Shown piece after piece: positions 8,548-16,267 of a stretch of 64,000 nucleotides of DNA. The first letter of the stretch is position 1. Every line of letters begins with the position of its first letter. The notes beneath the pieces were generated by a model. That model did not search any database. It saw only the letters and a list, made by a program, of their open reading frames with translations, and was not told the DNA's origin. Made by a program: the position numbers and the translations under genes. The DNA is from Lachnospiraceae bacterium (GTDB taxonomy: Bacteria; Bacillota; Clostridia; Lachnospirales; Lachnospiraceae), in contig AP025573.1 in assembly GCA_022845895.1 (NCBI GenBank), forward strand, positions 523,501 to 587,500, read 5' to 3'.

Positions 8548-9084
8548 ATGGCAAAATATAGAAAGCTTGACAGAACATCAAGCCAGAGGAAAGCATTAAT
8601 CAGAAACCAGGTAACAGCATTGCTCAACCATGGCAAGATTGTTACGACAGAATCTAAAGCGAAAGAAATCCGTAAAGTGGCAGAAGGCCTTATCGCTATG
8701 GCTGTAAAGGAAAAGGATAACTTCGAAGAAGTAACTGTCAAAGCCAAAGTTGCCCGCAAGGACAAGGACGGCAAGAGAGTGAAAGAAGTAGTAGACGGAA
8801 AGAAAGTTACTGTTTACGACGAAGTTGAAAAGAAGATTAAGAAGGATATGCCAAGCAGGCTTCACGCAAGACGTGAAATGCTGAAGGTCCTGTATCCTGT
8901 AAAAGAAGTTCCGGCCGCACAGGCAGGAAGAAAGAAGAATACGAAAGAAGTCGACCTTGTCGCTAAGATGTTTGATGAGATTGCACCGAAATATGTTGGA
9001 CGTAACGGCGGTTACACGAGAATCGTCAAGATTGGACAGCGTAAAGGTGATGCGGCTATGGAAGTTCTTCTTGAGCTTGTATAA
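8548..9084 (+). CDS. rplQ: 50S ribosomal protein L17 with internal insert
   Basis: L17 lies near the peptide exit tunnel of the large subunit. The N-terminal 60 residues (MAKYRKLDRTSSQRKALIRN..., LLNHGKIVTTESKAKEIRKVAE) and the C-terminal end (YTRIVKIGQRKGDAAMEVLL) are typical. At 178 residues it is about 50 longer than the usual 113-130; the extra residues form a charged, lysine-rich insert around positions 62-110 (KDKDGKRVKEVVDGKKVTVY). To my knowledge such inserts recur in Lachnospiraceae. Last gene of the operon, closed by a strong hairpin. Confidence 0.94.
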   Translation: MAKYRKLDRTSSQRKALIRNQVTALLNHGKIVTTESKAKEIRKVAEGLIAMAVKEKDNFEEVTVKAKVARKDKDGKRVKEVVDGKKVTVYDEVEKKIKKDMPSRLHARREMLKVLYPVKEVPAAQAGRKKNTKEVDLVAKMFDEIAPKYVGRNGGYTRIVKIGQRKGDAAMEVLLELV

Positions 9085-9106
9085 TAGAATAGCTTAATAG
9101 ATGTAC

Positions 9107-9159
9107 GAAAACGGGGTCAGGCCCCTATGGATATTCCATAGGGGCCTGACCCCGTTTTC
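9107..9159. terminator. Very long perfect hairpin ending the ribosomal operon
   Basis: A 25-bp perfect inverted repeat with a 3-nt loop; arms run 9107-9131 and 9135-9159, with A4 at the left and T4 at the right foot. The core is GGGGTCAGGCCCCTATGG. It can act on both strands. The same GGGG-CAGGCCCC core recurs in the terminator at 33525-33553, which suggests a dispersed terminator-like repeat family. Confidence 0.85.
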
Positions 9160-9219
9160 AATATCTGGCATAACGTGGCGAATGACAGAAGATAGACAAA
9201 GTAATTTGGGGCATATATC

Positions 9220-9248
9220 TTGACTTCATGAATGTGTAAGCCTATAAT
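9220..9248 (+). promoter_or_regulatory. Promoter of the TetR-family gene
   Basis: TTGACT (9220-9225) and TATAAT (9243-9248) with a 17-nt spacer, 30 nt before the start codon at 9279. A near-consensus housekeeping promoter. Confidence 0.75.
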
Positions 9249-9278
9249 GGAGCCAACATAATTGATTGCGGAGCGGGT

Positions 9279-9926
9279 ATGAAAGAGAATATTTCCAGAG
9301 AACAGTTTATTAAGGCTACATATGAGGTTCTTTCGAAGGAAGGGATCCAGGCATTGAGCATCCGGCGTCTGGGAAAGATGATGGACTGCAATCCTGCCAA
9401 CATCTATCGGTATTTTACGGGGCTTGACGAGCTTGTGCTGTATGCGTCACTTCAGTTCTTAAGCGGATACCTCAGGGAAGTTGCAGGGTGCTTTGACCGG
9501 ATAGAAGACAGCCTGAAGCTGCATTTTGCGGTGTGGAGGTGCTTTGCCGAATCTTCCTTTGAAAAGCCTGAGATATTTGACAATCTGTTTTTTGGTAAAT
9601 ACAGCGGCAGGCTGGATCAGATAATGAGGGAATATTATGAGATATTCCCAGAAGAGATAGGCATGATTGAAAAGGGGAAGGAGGCTATATTTGTTAATGG
9701 TGATTTCAGCCACCGGGATTACCTGATGATTGAGAACTGCGTCAGGGATCATAGGTTGAGTGCCGAAGACGCCAGGCTGTTGAACAGCGCGAGCATCCAT
9801 CTGTATAAAGGTTATCTGAAGGATTTGCTGGACGCCAGACAGCAGGGGCAGGAACCAGATGCCGCAGGAAAGGCTGAGGAGTTTATGAAATGTCTGGAAG
9901 AGATTGTTTTCCGGTTTGTAAAGTAA
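9279..9926 (+). CDS. TetR/AcrR-family transcriptional regulator
   Basis: Putative repressor of 215 residues. The N-terminal DNA-binding domain (about 1-50) has the TetR pattern: TYEVLSKEGIQALSIRRLGK, then MMDCNPANIYRYFTGLDEL, matching helix-turn-helix plus the conserved aromatic Y-x-Y-F. The ligand-binding domain is divergent and gives no hint of the inducer. It precedes an ornithine-cyclodeaminase-like gene in the same direction with a 77-nt gap that contains a perfect 16-bp palindrome at 9941-9956, the obvious candidate operator. The ligand is unknown. Confidence 0.85.
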   Translation: MKENISREQFIKATYEVLSKEGIQALSIRRLGKMMDCNPANIYRYFTGLDELVLYASLQFLSGYLREVAGCFDRIEDSLKLHFAVWRCFAESSFEKPEIFDNLFFGKYSGRLDQIMREYYEIFPEEIGMIEKGKEAIFVNGDFSHRDYLMIENCVRDHRLSAEDARLLNSASIHLYKGYLKDLLDARQQGQEPDAAGKAEEFMKCLEEIVFRFVK

Positions 9927-9940
9927 TCATTCTGCCCAAA

Positions 9941-9956
9941 ATTAATCGCGATTAAT
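9941..9956. promoter_or_regulatory. 16-bp perfect palindrome, candidate TetR operator
   Basis: ATTAATCGCGATTAAT is a perfect inverted repeat placed between the TetR gene and the next enzyme gene, about 48 nt before its start codon. Size and symmetry suit a TetR-type dimer. No second copy was seen upstream of the regulator gene itself. Confidence 0.55.
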
Positions 9957-10003
9957 AATTGGTATGACACTGTTCACTGAAAACTTGTAAAGGAGGAACT
10001 ACT

Positions 10004-11041
10004 ATGAACCTGGATGAAATGCTGAAGAAGGAAAAGGACAAAATCGAATCGAAAATCAAGATAGGAAGCGAGATTCTCTATCTGACGAAGGACCAGTGCA
10101 TCGAGGCAGGCCCGGATGTGAAGCAGACGCTCGAAATTATAGAAAAGACGCTGGATGCCCACGGCAGGAAAGAGTATGAGATGCCGGCAAAGATTGGAAT
10201 CCACCCGTATGATGACGTGTTCTATCATGCAATGCCTGCCTATGTACCGGGACAGATGGCGTGTGGAGAGAAATGGATAGAGTGTTATCCTAGGAATCCG
10301 AAAGAATATGGGCTCCCACAGACATCAGGGCTTATGATTCTCAATGAAATACTGACAGGGTTCCCGATGGTCATCATGGACGGGGCATGGCTCACAGCGA
10401 TGCGTACTCCGGCAGTTACTTCGATTGCTGCTGCGGCACTCCACCCCGATGCTGAGACGTTCGGCATGTTCGGGTGTGGCGTTCAGGGAATCGGACATGT
10501 GAGATATATCGTCCATAAGCTGAAAAACTTGAAAAAAATATATGTCTATGACGTGAGACGAGAGACTATGGAGCGGCTCGTAGAACAGGTAAAGGATGAA
10601 GTAGACGGAATCGAGCTGATCATGGCAGCATCACCCAAGGATGTGGCAGAAAACTGTGATGTCATGAGTTCTGCGACTATCATCACAAGAGAGAATATGG
10701 CCGTCGTGAAGAAGGAGTGGGTACATGCAGGACAGACAATCCTGCCGTGTGACCTGAATACGTTCTGGGAGGCGGATATCCAGAGGAATGCCGACAAGTA
10801 TATCGTTGACAGCCGGGATGAGCATGTGCTGTTTGACAGCATGGGATATTTTCCGGACGGGCTGCCTGAGATATATGCGGAGACAGGAGAGATTGTGGCT
10901 GGTATCAAAGAAGGCAGAGAACGGAAGGATGAACTGATCGTATGCTCTAACATAGGCATGTCTGTCTGTGACGTGGCCATGGCGAAGTATATCTTTGACT
11001 CAGCACTGGAGAGGAACCTGGGCACGGTATTGAAGCTGTAG
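10004..11041 (+). CDS. Ornithine cyclodeaminase / mu-crystallin family protein
   Basis: NAD(P)-dependent enzyme family member of 345 residues. The substrate-binding N-terminal half has the conserved AMPAYVPGQMACGEKWIECYP region and MDGAWLTAMRTPAVTS at about 126-141; the Rossmann half begins FGMFGCGVQGIGHVRYIV near 150. The family includes ornithine cyclodeaminase, alanine dehydrogenase and ketimine reductases. Close relatives in anaerobes are sometimes labelled tyramine oxidase subunit B, so the exact reaction is open. AAAGGAGG stands before the ATG. Regulated probably by the upstream TetR protein through the palindrome at 9941. Confidence 0.8.
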   Translation: MNLDEMLKKEKDKIESKIKIGSEILYLTKDQCIEAGPDVKQTLEIIEKTLDAHGRKEYEMPAKIGIHPYDDVFYHAMPAYVPGQMACGEKWIECYPRNPKEYGLPQTSGLMILNEILTGFPMVIMDGAWLTAMRTPAVTSIAAAALHPDAETFGMFGCGVQGIGHVRYIVHKLKNLKKIYVYDVRRETMERLVEQVKDEVDGIELIMAASPKDVAENCDVMSSATIITRENMAVVKKEWVHAGQTILPCDLNTFWEADIQRNADKYIVDSRDEHVLFDSMGYFPDGLPEIYAETGEIVAGIKEGRERKDELIVCSNIGMSVCDVAMAKYIFDSALERNLGTVLKL

Positions 11042-11108
11042 AAACAGTTAACTGTCCTGCCGCAATAGTCAAGATTACAATGTAATATACGTATGGTACG
11101 GAGAACCG

Positions 11109-11209
11109 GGTGGATGGCTTAGCCGGGCTTATATGCCCACACTCGGTTCTTCTGTCGCGACCGGCGCTGGCACGACATACTTTCACTTGTGGTCGTGCAG
11201 CTTTTTTTT
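11109..11209 (+). ncRNA. Structured RNA with terminator upstream of adhE (candidate)
   Basis: A closed hairpin (AGAACCG from about 11102 pairing with CGGTTCT near 11145-11151) encloses smaller stems including GGGC-TTATAT-GCCC, and is followed by a second hairpin GCACGAC (11170-11176) with GTCGTGC (11192-11198) and a T8 run. The unit ends before the adhE promoter at 11258, so it is not an adhE leader. It is either the 3' end of the preceding transcript or a stand-alone small RNA. No known riboswitch core was recognised. Confidence 0.5.
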
Positions 11210-11232
11210 GGCCGACGGGGTTACAAAAAATA

Positions 11233-11250
11233 TTGTTAAAAAAATATCAA
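11233..11250. promoter_or_regulatory. Rex-like operator upstream of adhE
   Basis: TTGTTAAAAAAATATCAA matches 12 of the 14 fixed positions of the Rex consensus TTGTTAA-N4-TTAACAA and ends 7 nt before the -35 box of adhE. Rex represses adhE and other fermentative genes at low NADH in Firmicutes; the assignment here is by motif and gene context. Confidence 0.55.
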
Positions 11251-11257
11251 AAAAGTA

Positions 11258-11286
11258 TTGACAAATATTTAACGAGGTACTATACT
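11258..11286 (+). promoter_or_regulatory. adhE promoter
   Basis: TTGACA (11258-11263) and TATACT (11281-11286) with a 17-nt spacer, 45 nt before the adhE start. Near-consensus, with a Rex-like site directly upstream. Confidence 0.75.
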
Positions 11287-11331
11287 AAGCCCTGAAGAAA
11301 GATAAACACTATTACGGGAGGAACATAAAAA

Positions 11332-13947
11332 ATGGCGAAGAAAAAGGAAGCAATACCAGCAGTTGTCGACAGCGTAGAGACTCTCGAAGCTAAAATGAAA
11401 GCGATGAGAGATGCTCAGAAAGTATTTGCTACATACACACAAGAACAGGTTGATAAGATATTCTATGAGGCAGCACTTGCGGCCAACAAGATGCGAATTC
11501 CGCTGGCCAAGCAGGCAGTCGAAGAGACAGGGCGCGGTATCGTGGAGGATAAGGTCATCAAGAACCATTATGCTGCAGAGTATATCTATAATGCATATAA
11601 GAACACGAAGACATGCGGGGTAATCGAAGAAGATGCCGCTTTTGGAATCAAGAAGATTGCAGAACCGATTGGCCTTGTAGCAGCGGTCATCCCGACGACG
11701 AACCCTACGTCTACGGCGATATTTAAGACGCTTATCTGCCTGAAGACGAGAAATGCAATCATCATCAGCCCTCATCCATCTGCCAAGTCTTGTACAATTG
11801 CGGCGGCCAAGGTCGTGCTGGACGCGGCAGTAAAGGCAGGTGCTCCGGAAGGTATTATCGGCTGGATTGATGTTCCGTCTCTTGAACTTACGAATATGGT
11901 TATGAAAGATGCAGATATTACGCTTGCTACAGGGGGCCCGGGCATGGTAAAGGCGGCCTACTCTTCCGGAAAACCGGCGCTTGGCGTGGGTGCCGGCAAT
12001 ACTCCTGTTATAATAGATGACACGGCGGATATCAAGATGGCAGTAAGTTCTATTATCCATTCCAAGACATTTGACAATGGTATGATATGTGCTTCGGAAC
12101 AGACCGTTACGGTTCTTGACAGCATATATGATGAGGTGAAGAAAGAGTTCGCCTATAGAGGGTGCTATTTCCTGAAGAAGGGCGAGGAGCTCGACAAGGT
12201 GCGTAAGACGATTATTATAAACGGCGCCCTCAACAACAAGATTCCCGGAAAGTCTGCCTATGAGATTGCTAAGCTCGCCGGTGTTGAAGTTCCGGAGGAT
12301 ACGAAGATTCTGATAGGCGAAGTCGAATCTGTGGATATCTCAGAAGAATTTGCCCATGAAAAGCTCTCACCGGTACTGGGAATGTACAGGGCGAAGACAT
12401 ATGATGAAGCGCTTGCAAAGGCAGAGCAGCTCGTAGCTGACGGCGGATACGGACATACGGCATCCCTGTACGTACATCCGGCGGAGCAGGAAAAGATTGC
12501 AAAACACGCGGCAGCTATGAAGACATGCCGAATACTTATCAACACACCTTCATCCCATGGCGGAATCGGTGACTTATATAACTTCAAGCTTGCTCCGTCT
12601 CTGACTCTTGGATGCGGTTCCTGGGGAGGCAACTCCGTATCAGAAAACGTTGGAGTAAAGCATTTGATTAACATCAAGACGGTTGCTGAGAGGAGAGAAA
12701 ACATGCTTTGGTTTAGAACGCCTGAGAAGGTATACTTTAAGAAAGGCTGCATGCCTGTAGCACTTGATGAACTTGGAACAGTTATGAAGAAGAAAAAAGC
12801 ATTTATCGTAACGGATTCCTTCTTATATAAGAACGGCTATGTTGCCCCGATTGAAGAGAAGTTAGACGAGATGGGCATCCAGCATACATGCTTCTATGAA
12901 GTGGCGCCAGACCCGACGCTGCAGTGTGCACAGAAGGGTACCGATCAGATGAAGCAGTTTGAGCCTGACACGATTATCGCTCTTGGCGGAGGTTCTGCCA
13001 TGGACGCAGCCAAGATCATGTGGGTGATGTACGAGCATCCGGAAGCTGACTTTGAAGACATGGCAATGGACTTCATGGATATACGCAAGAGGGTGTACAC
13101 TTTCCCGAAAATGGGTGAAAAGGCATACTTTGTGGCGATTCCGACCTCTTCAGGAACAGGTTCCGAGGTGACGCCGTTTGCAATCATCACAGATGCAGAC
13201 ACAGGCGTCAAATGGCCGATAGCTGATTACGAGCTGCTTCCGAATATGGCTATCGTCGATGTAGACAATATGATGACACAGCCAAAAGGACTTACAAGCG
13301 CTTCTGGCATCGATGTCATGACTCATGCGATAGAAGCATATGTATCAATCATGGCTACAGACTATACAGACGGGCTTGCGATGAAAGCAGTGAAGAATGT
13401 ATTTGAGTATCTGCCTTCTGCATACGAAAATGGGGCAAATGATCCGAAAGCGCGTGAGATGATGGCTAACGCCTCCTGTATGGCAGGCATGGCATTCGCC
13501 AATGCGTTCCTCGGGCTCAACCACTCCATGGCACACAAACTGGGCGCGTTCCATCATCTGCCGCACGGTGTAGCCAATGCAGTCGTCCTCACAGAGGTTA
13601 TCAGATATAATGCGGCAGAAGTGCCGACTAAGATGGGGACATTCTCACAGTATGAGTATCCACATGCGCTTGCAAGATACGCAGAACTGGGACGCTTCGC
13701 AGGTTGCCAGGGCAAGGATGATCAGGAAGTGCTCGACAGCTTCATAGCTAAGCTGGAAGATCTGAAAGAAAAGATAGGTATCAAAAAGACGATCAAAGAT
13801 TACGGCATCGACGAGAAATACTTCTTAGATACGTTGGATGACATGGTAGAGCAGGCCTTCAACGACCAGTGCACAGGAGCTAACCCGAGATATCCGCTCA
13901 TGAAAGAAATCAAAGAAATATACCTGAAATGCTTCTACGGTAAATAA
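11332..13947 (+). CDS. adhE: Bifunctional aldehyde-alcohol dehydrogenase AdhE
   Basis: Fuses a CoA-acylating aldehyde dehydrogenase (about residues 1-440) to an iron-dependent alcohol dehydrogenase (about 460-871) and turns acetyl-CoA into ethanol while oxidising two NADH; members assemble into spirosomes. Visible are the ALDH glycine region and catalytic Cys253 in NGMICASEQ, the linker with ENMLWFRTPEKVYFK, the ADH nucleotide motif GGGSAMDAAK near 552, and the iron-binding stretch GLNHSMAHKLGAFHHLPHG near 728-746. Length 871 is standard. It has its own promoter with a Rex-like site and a strong terminator, so it is monocistronic. Confidence 0.97.
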   Translation: MAKKKEAIPAVVDSVETLEAKMKAMRDAQKVFATYTQEQVDKIFYEAALAANKMRIPLAKQAVEETGRGIVEDKVIKNHYAAEYIYNAYKNTKTCGVIEEDAAFGIKKIAEPIGLVAAVIPTTNPTSTAIFKTLICLKTRNAIIISPHPSAKSCTIAAAKVVLDAAVKAGAPEGIIGWIDVPSLELTNMVMKDADITLATGGPGMVKAAYSSGKPALGVGAGNTPVIIDDTADIKMAVSSIIHSKTFDNGMICASEQTVTVLDSIYDEVKKEFAYRGCYFLKKGEELDKVRKTIIINGALNNKIPGKSAYEIAKLAGVEVPEDTKILIGEVESVDISEEFAHEKLSPVLGMYRAKTYDEALAKAEQLVADGGYGHTASLYVHPAEQEKIAKHAAAMKTCRILINTPSSHGGIGDLYNFKLAPSLTLGCGSWGGNSVSENVGVKHLINIKTVAERRENMLWFRTPEKVYFKKGCMPVALDELGTVMKKKKAFIVTDSFLYKNGYVAPIEEKLDEMGIQHTCFYEVAPDPTLQCAQKGTDQMKQFEPDTIIALGGGSAMDAAKIMWVMYEHPEADFEDMAMDFMDIRKRVYTFPKMGEKAYFVAIPTSSGTGSEVTPFAIITDADTGVKWPIADYELLPNMAIVDVDNMMTQPKGLTSASGIDVMTHAIEAYVSIMATDYTDGLAMKAVKNVFEYLPSAYENGANDPKAREMMANASCMAGMAFANAFLGLNHSMAHKLGAFHHLPHGVANAVVLTEVIRYNAAEVPTKMGTFSQYEYPHALARYAELGRFAGCQGKDDQEVLDSFIAKLEDLKEKIGIKKTIKDYGIDEKYFLDTLDDMVEQAFNDQCTGANPRYPLMKEIKEIYLKCFYGK

Positions 13948-13957
13948 TATAATTTGT

Positions 13958-14000
13958 AATTAGGGACGTAACCTTTTTGAATTTTGTTACGTCCCTAATT
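13958..14000. terminator. Terminator after adhE
   Basis: A 15-bp perfect stem (13958-13972 with 13986-14000) around a 13-nt loop, beginning 11 nt after the adhE stop. T-rich sequence follows within a few bases. Confidence 0.8.
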
Positions 14001-14048
14001 GCATTTTGTGGTGTACCTATATGAAGACAACCGTGTACCTTTAGAGAA

Positions 14049-14066
14049 TGGTTAAAATATTAACAA
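14049..14066. promoter_or_regulatory. Near-perfect Rex box
   Basis: TGGTTAAAATATTAACAA matches 13 of 14 fixed positions of TTGTTAA-N4-TTAACAA. It stands behind the adhE terminator and about 70 nt ahead of a TATAAT at 14134-14139 that may serve the phosphotransferase gene. The rest of the gap from 14001 to 14189 is AT-rich, with a short repeated GTGTACCT. Confidence 0.6.
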
Positions 14067-14189
14067 TAAAATATAGTGAAAATAAAAAGTTAAAAATATA
14101 TCAAATTCTCTTTCCAAATGAATCTTGGGGGTGTATAATGGCAGTATCTAATAAATGAACGGCTGTATATACTAAAAGGAGGCAGGGTT

Positions 14190-14945
14190 ATGAATATGGA
14201 AAATGCTGTATTGATTGTTGAGAGACCACATAAGAAGGTGTATAAATGTGAAAAGGACATTGTCAAAGTCTTTCATCCGGGGCATCCGAAGGCAGACGTG
14301 TTCAACGAGGCGCTGAATACTGCAAGGGTGGAGGCTGCGGGTCTTGATATACCGAAGGTTAAGGAAGTGACGGAGATTGACGGCAGGTGGTCTCTTGTCA
14401 TCGAATATAAAGATGGCAAGACGCTGGAAGAGATGATGGCTGTCGATGCAGATAATATGGAGAAGTATATGGAAGATTTTGTGGACCTCCAGCTCCAGAT
14501 GCACGGCAGGAAGTCCCCCCTGCTCAACAAGCTTCATGATAAGCTGGCCCGGCAGATTAACGGATTGAAGGAACTGGACGCCACGACGAGGTATGATCTG
14601 CTGACGAGGCTTGACAGCATGCCGAAGCATGATAAAGTCTGCCATGGGGACTTCAACCCGAGCAACGTGATTGTAGGAAAGAACGGTAAGATGACAATCG
14701 TCGACTGGGCACATGCCACGCAGGGCAATGCCAGTGCGGACGCAGCCATGACGTATCTGCTGTTCGCGTTGAAGAACAAGGAGACAGCGGACCTGTATCT
14801 GAAGATATTCTGTAAGAAATCTGACACTGCAAGGCAGTATGTACAGCAATGGCTTCCAATCGTGGCAGCAGCTCAGCTTACGAAGGATAACGAACTGGAA
14901 AAGGAATTCCTCATGAAATGGATAGATGTAATGGACTATCAATAA
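14190..14945 (+). CDS. Phosphotransferase, aminoglycoside/choline kinase-like fold
   Basis: Protein of 251 residues with the APH/choline-kinase catalytic core: VCHGDFNPSNVIVGKNGK near 151-168 (catalytic HGDxxxxN) followed by IVDWAHA near 171 (DFG-like metal site). The N-terminal lobe has a short nucleotide-binding part (VLIVERPHKKVYKCEKDIVKV). The substrate cannot be told; such proteins phosphorylate small alcohols, amines or occasionally aminoglycosides. AAAGGAGG before the ATG. It stands alone between the adhE terminator and a bidirectional terminator, with a near-perfect Rex box upstream, which hints at redox-linked expression. Confidence 0.8.
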   Translation: MNMENAVLIVERPHKKVYKCEKDIVKVFHPGHPKADVFNEALNTARVEAAGLDIPKVKEVTEIDGRWSLVIEYKDGKTLEEMMAVDADNMEKYMEDFVDLQLQMHGRKSPLLNKLHDKLARQINGLKELDATTRYDLLTRLDSMPKHDKVCHGDFNPSNVIVGKNGKMTIVDWAHATQGNASADAAMTYLLFALKNKETADLYLKIFCKKSDTARQYVQQWLPIVAAAQLTKDNELEKEFLMKWIDVMDYQ

Positions 14946-14983
14946 AAGCCGCAGCATTCCGACAGGGGTAATTAGATAACAAA

Positions 14984-15019
14984 AATCCGGAGAAGAATAC
15001 GTAAGTTCTTCTCCGGATT
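14984..15019. terminator. Bidirectional terminator between convergent genes
   Basis: A 14-bp perfect stem (14984-14997 with 15006-15019) followed by CTTTTT on the plus strand and preceded by A-rich sequence. It lies between the ends of the phosphotransferase gene and the minus-strand hydrolase gene and can serve both. Confidence 0.8.
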
Positions 15020-15054
15020 ACTTTTTCATACCGGATGTGCGGCAGACCTTGCGT

Positions 15055-16152
15055 CTACCAGAAGACGTTGCCGCCTACGTTGACGCCTGAAGCGCCTGTC
15101 CATGCAGCGTTGAACGAATAGCAGTTAAGAACTGCAGAATGCCTCGCTCCGCCAAGCGCCGCCTGGGCGGCTGAATAGGCTGATTGTGACGGCCCTCTCG
15201 CCAGAACCCGGTTCAGGCTGCCGTCCCATGTAGGCGCGAACTGGCCTGACTGGTAGATGACTCCGCTGATAGTATTCGGATAACTCGGGCTGGCTACCCG
15301 ATTCATGATAACCGTGGCAACAGCCAGCATCCCATCGTAGCTGCCACCGGCCTCGCACTCAAGTATAGCGGCAAATAACGCTGTATCAGATACATTGGCA
15401 TCTATAGAACCTCCGTTGTTGACAGTCCCTCCATTATTGCCGTTCGTATTGTTATTATTACCATTGTCAGTCTTGCCTGGCGCTGTAGTAGGGCCGGCAA
15501 CAGAATTATCCTGGGCGGTTCTGCTTGCCGCCGCCGCGGCTTTCGCACGTTCCAGCTGTGCACTGTACTCGGATAATTCACCTGAAGTAGAAGATATCTT
15601 CGCATTTAATGCTTCCTGCTTTGCTTCCAGGTCGCTTTGCAATCCCGCTAATTCTTCTTGTTGTGTTTCTAAGGTTCCCTGTTTCTTCTCAATGTCGGCA
15701 CGGGCTGTTTGAAGTTCGTCCAACATCTGTCTGTCGTATGTACTTATATTAGTTACAAATTCTGCCTTGTTTAGAAAATCAGCCATGTTTTCGGATGAAA
15801 AAAGAATCTCAAGCAATGAGGCGCTGCCGCCTTCATACATGAACTTGATCCTGTCCTTCATGGCATCATACTGGGCATCCTCGTTAAGCTTAGCGGCGGC
15901 TACATCCAGCTTGGACTTTTCGACCGCGGCAGACAGCTCCTCTATCTTAGAGGATGTTGCATCCAGTTCGTCACATAAAGCGGACAGCTGACTGTTGAGG
16001 TCATTGAGCTCCCCCTGCAGATCAGAAGTCTTTCCTTCTAACTCGTTTGTTGAAGGTTCTGCATATACCGACGTATTAACAGAAGCAATTGTTACGGCGC
16101 AAGTAAGACACATAGCAGCACGCAATATACGTTTCTTTTTCGTACTCTTCAT
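15055..16152 (-). CDS. Secreted coiled-coil cell-wall hydrolase (SleB-like domain)
   Basis: Exported protein of about 365 residues. A basic start and hydrophobic stretch (MKSTKKKRILRAAMCLTCAV...) form a signal peptide ending near VYAEPS. Residues about 30-230 are a long coiled coil with heptads like LEGKTSDLQGELNDLNSQLS and a PcsB-type patch LLEILFSSENMADFLNK. A low-complexity GNNNNTNGNNGG linker leads to a C-terminal Hydrolase_2 (SleB-like) domain beginning DTALFAAILECEAGGSYDG, with the catalytic-type ECEAGG. ATGs further upstream lack ribosome binding sites; AAAGGA lies 7 nt before 16152. Likely peptidoglycan remodelling during growth or division. Confidence 0.85.
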   Translation of the reverse strand: MKSTKKKRILRAAMCLTCAVTIASVNTSVYAEPSTNELEGKTSDLQGELNDLNSQLSALCDELDATSSKIEELSAAVEKSKLDVAAAKLNEDAQYDAMKDRIKFMYEGGSASLLEILFSSENMADFLNKAEFVTNISTYDRQMLDELQTARADIEKKQGTLETQQEELAGLQSDLEAKQEALNAKISSTSGELSEYSAQLERAKAAAAASRTAQDNSVAGPTTAPGKTDNGNNNNTNGNNGGTVNNGGSIDANVSDTALFAAILECEAGGSYDGMLAVATVIMNRVASPSYPNTISGVIYQSGQFAPTWDGSLNRVLARGPSQSAYSAAQAALGGARHSAVLNCYSFNAAWTGASGVNVGGNVFW

Positions 16153-16188
16153 ATACATTTCCTTTCCCTTTTTAGCGAGTGCTTTTCT

Positions 16189-16230
16189 ATTATACAACAA
16201 ATTGCTTTATAAAGCAAATTTTGTTAAAAT
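16189..16230. promoter_or_regulatory. Divergent promoters sharing a palindromic -35 region
   Basis: The plus-strand promoter is TTGCTT (16202-16207), 17 nt, TAAAAT (16225-16230). The minus-strand promoter is TTGCTT (16217-16212), 17 nt, TATAAT (16194-16189). Both -35 boxes lie inside one perfect 16-bp palindrome, TTGCTTTATAAAGCAA (16202-16217). The cell-wall hydrolase and the DUF1444 gene are therefore read from overlapping, probably mutually exclusive promoters. Confidence 0.7.
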
Positions 16231-16267
16231 AGTACATAGAATGTATGGACGTGGAGGAAAGGACCTT

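Noticed and set aside
11100..11209. T-box or known riboswitch in front of adhE
   Set aside because: No T-box antiterminator sequence is seen, no riboswitch core fits, and the terminator precedes the adhE promoter.
11110..11295. 61-codon frame upstream of adhE
   Set aside because: It runs through the terminator, the Rex-like site and the promoter.
15995..16267. 5' extension of the DUF1444 reading frame
   Set aside because: It overlaps the divergent hydrolase gene and the shared promoter; the ATG at 16268 has a good ribosome binding site.
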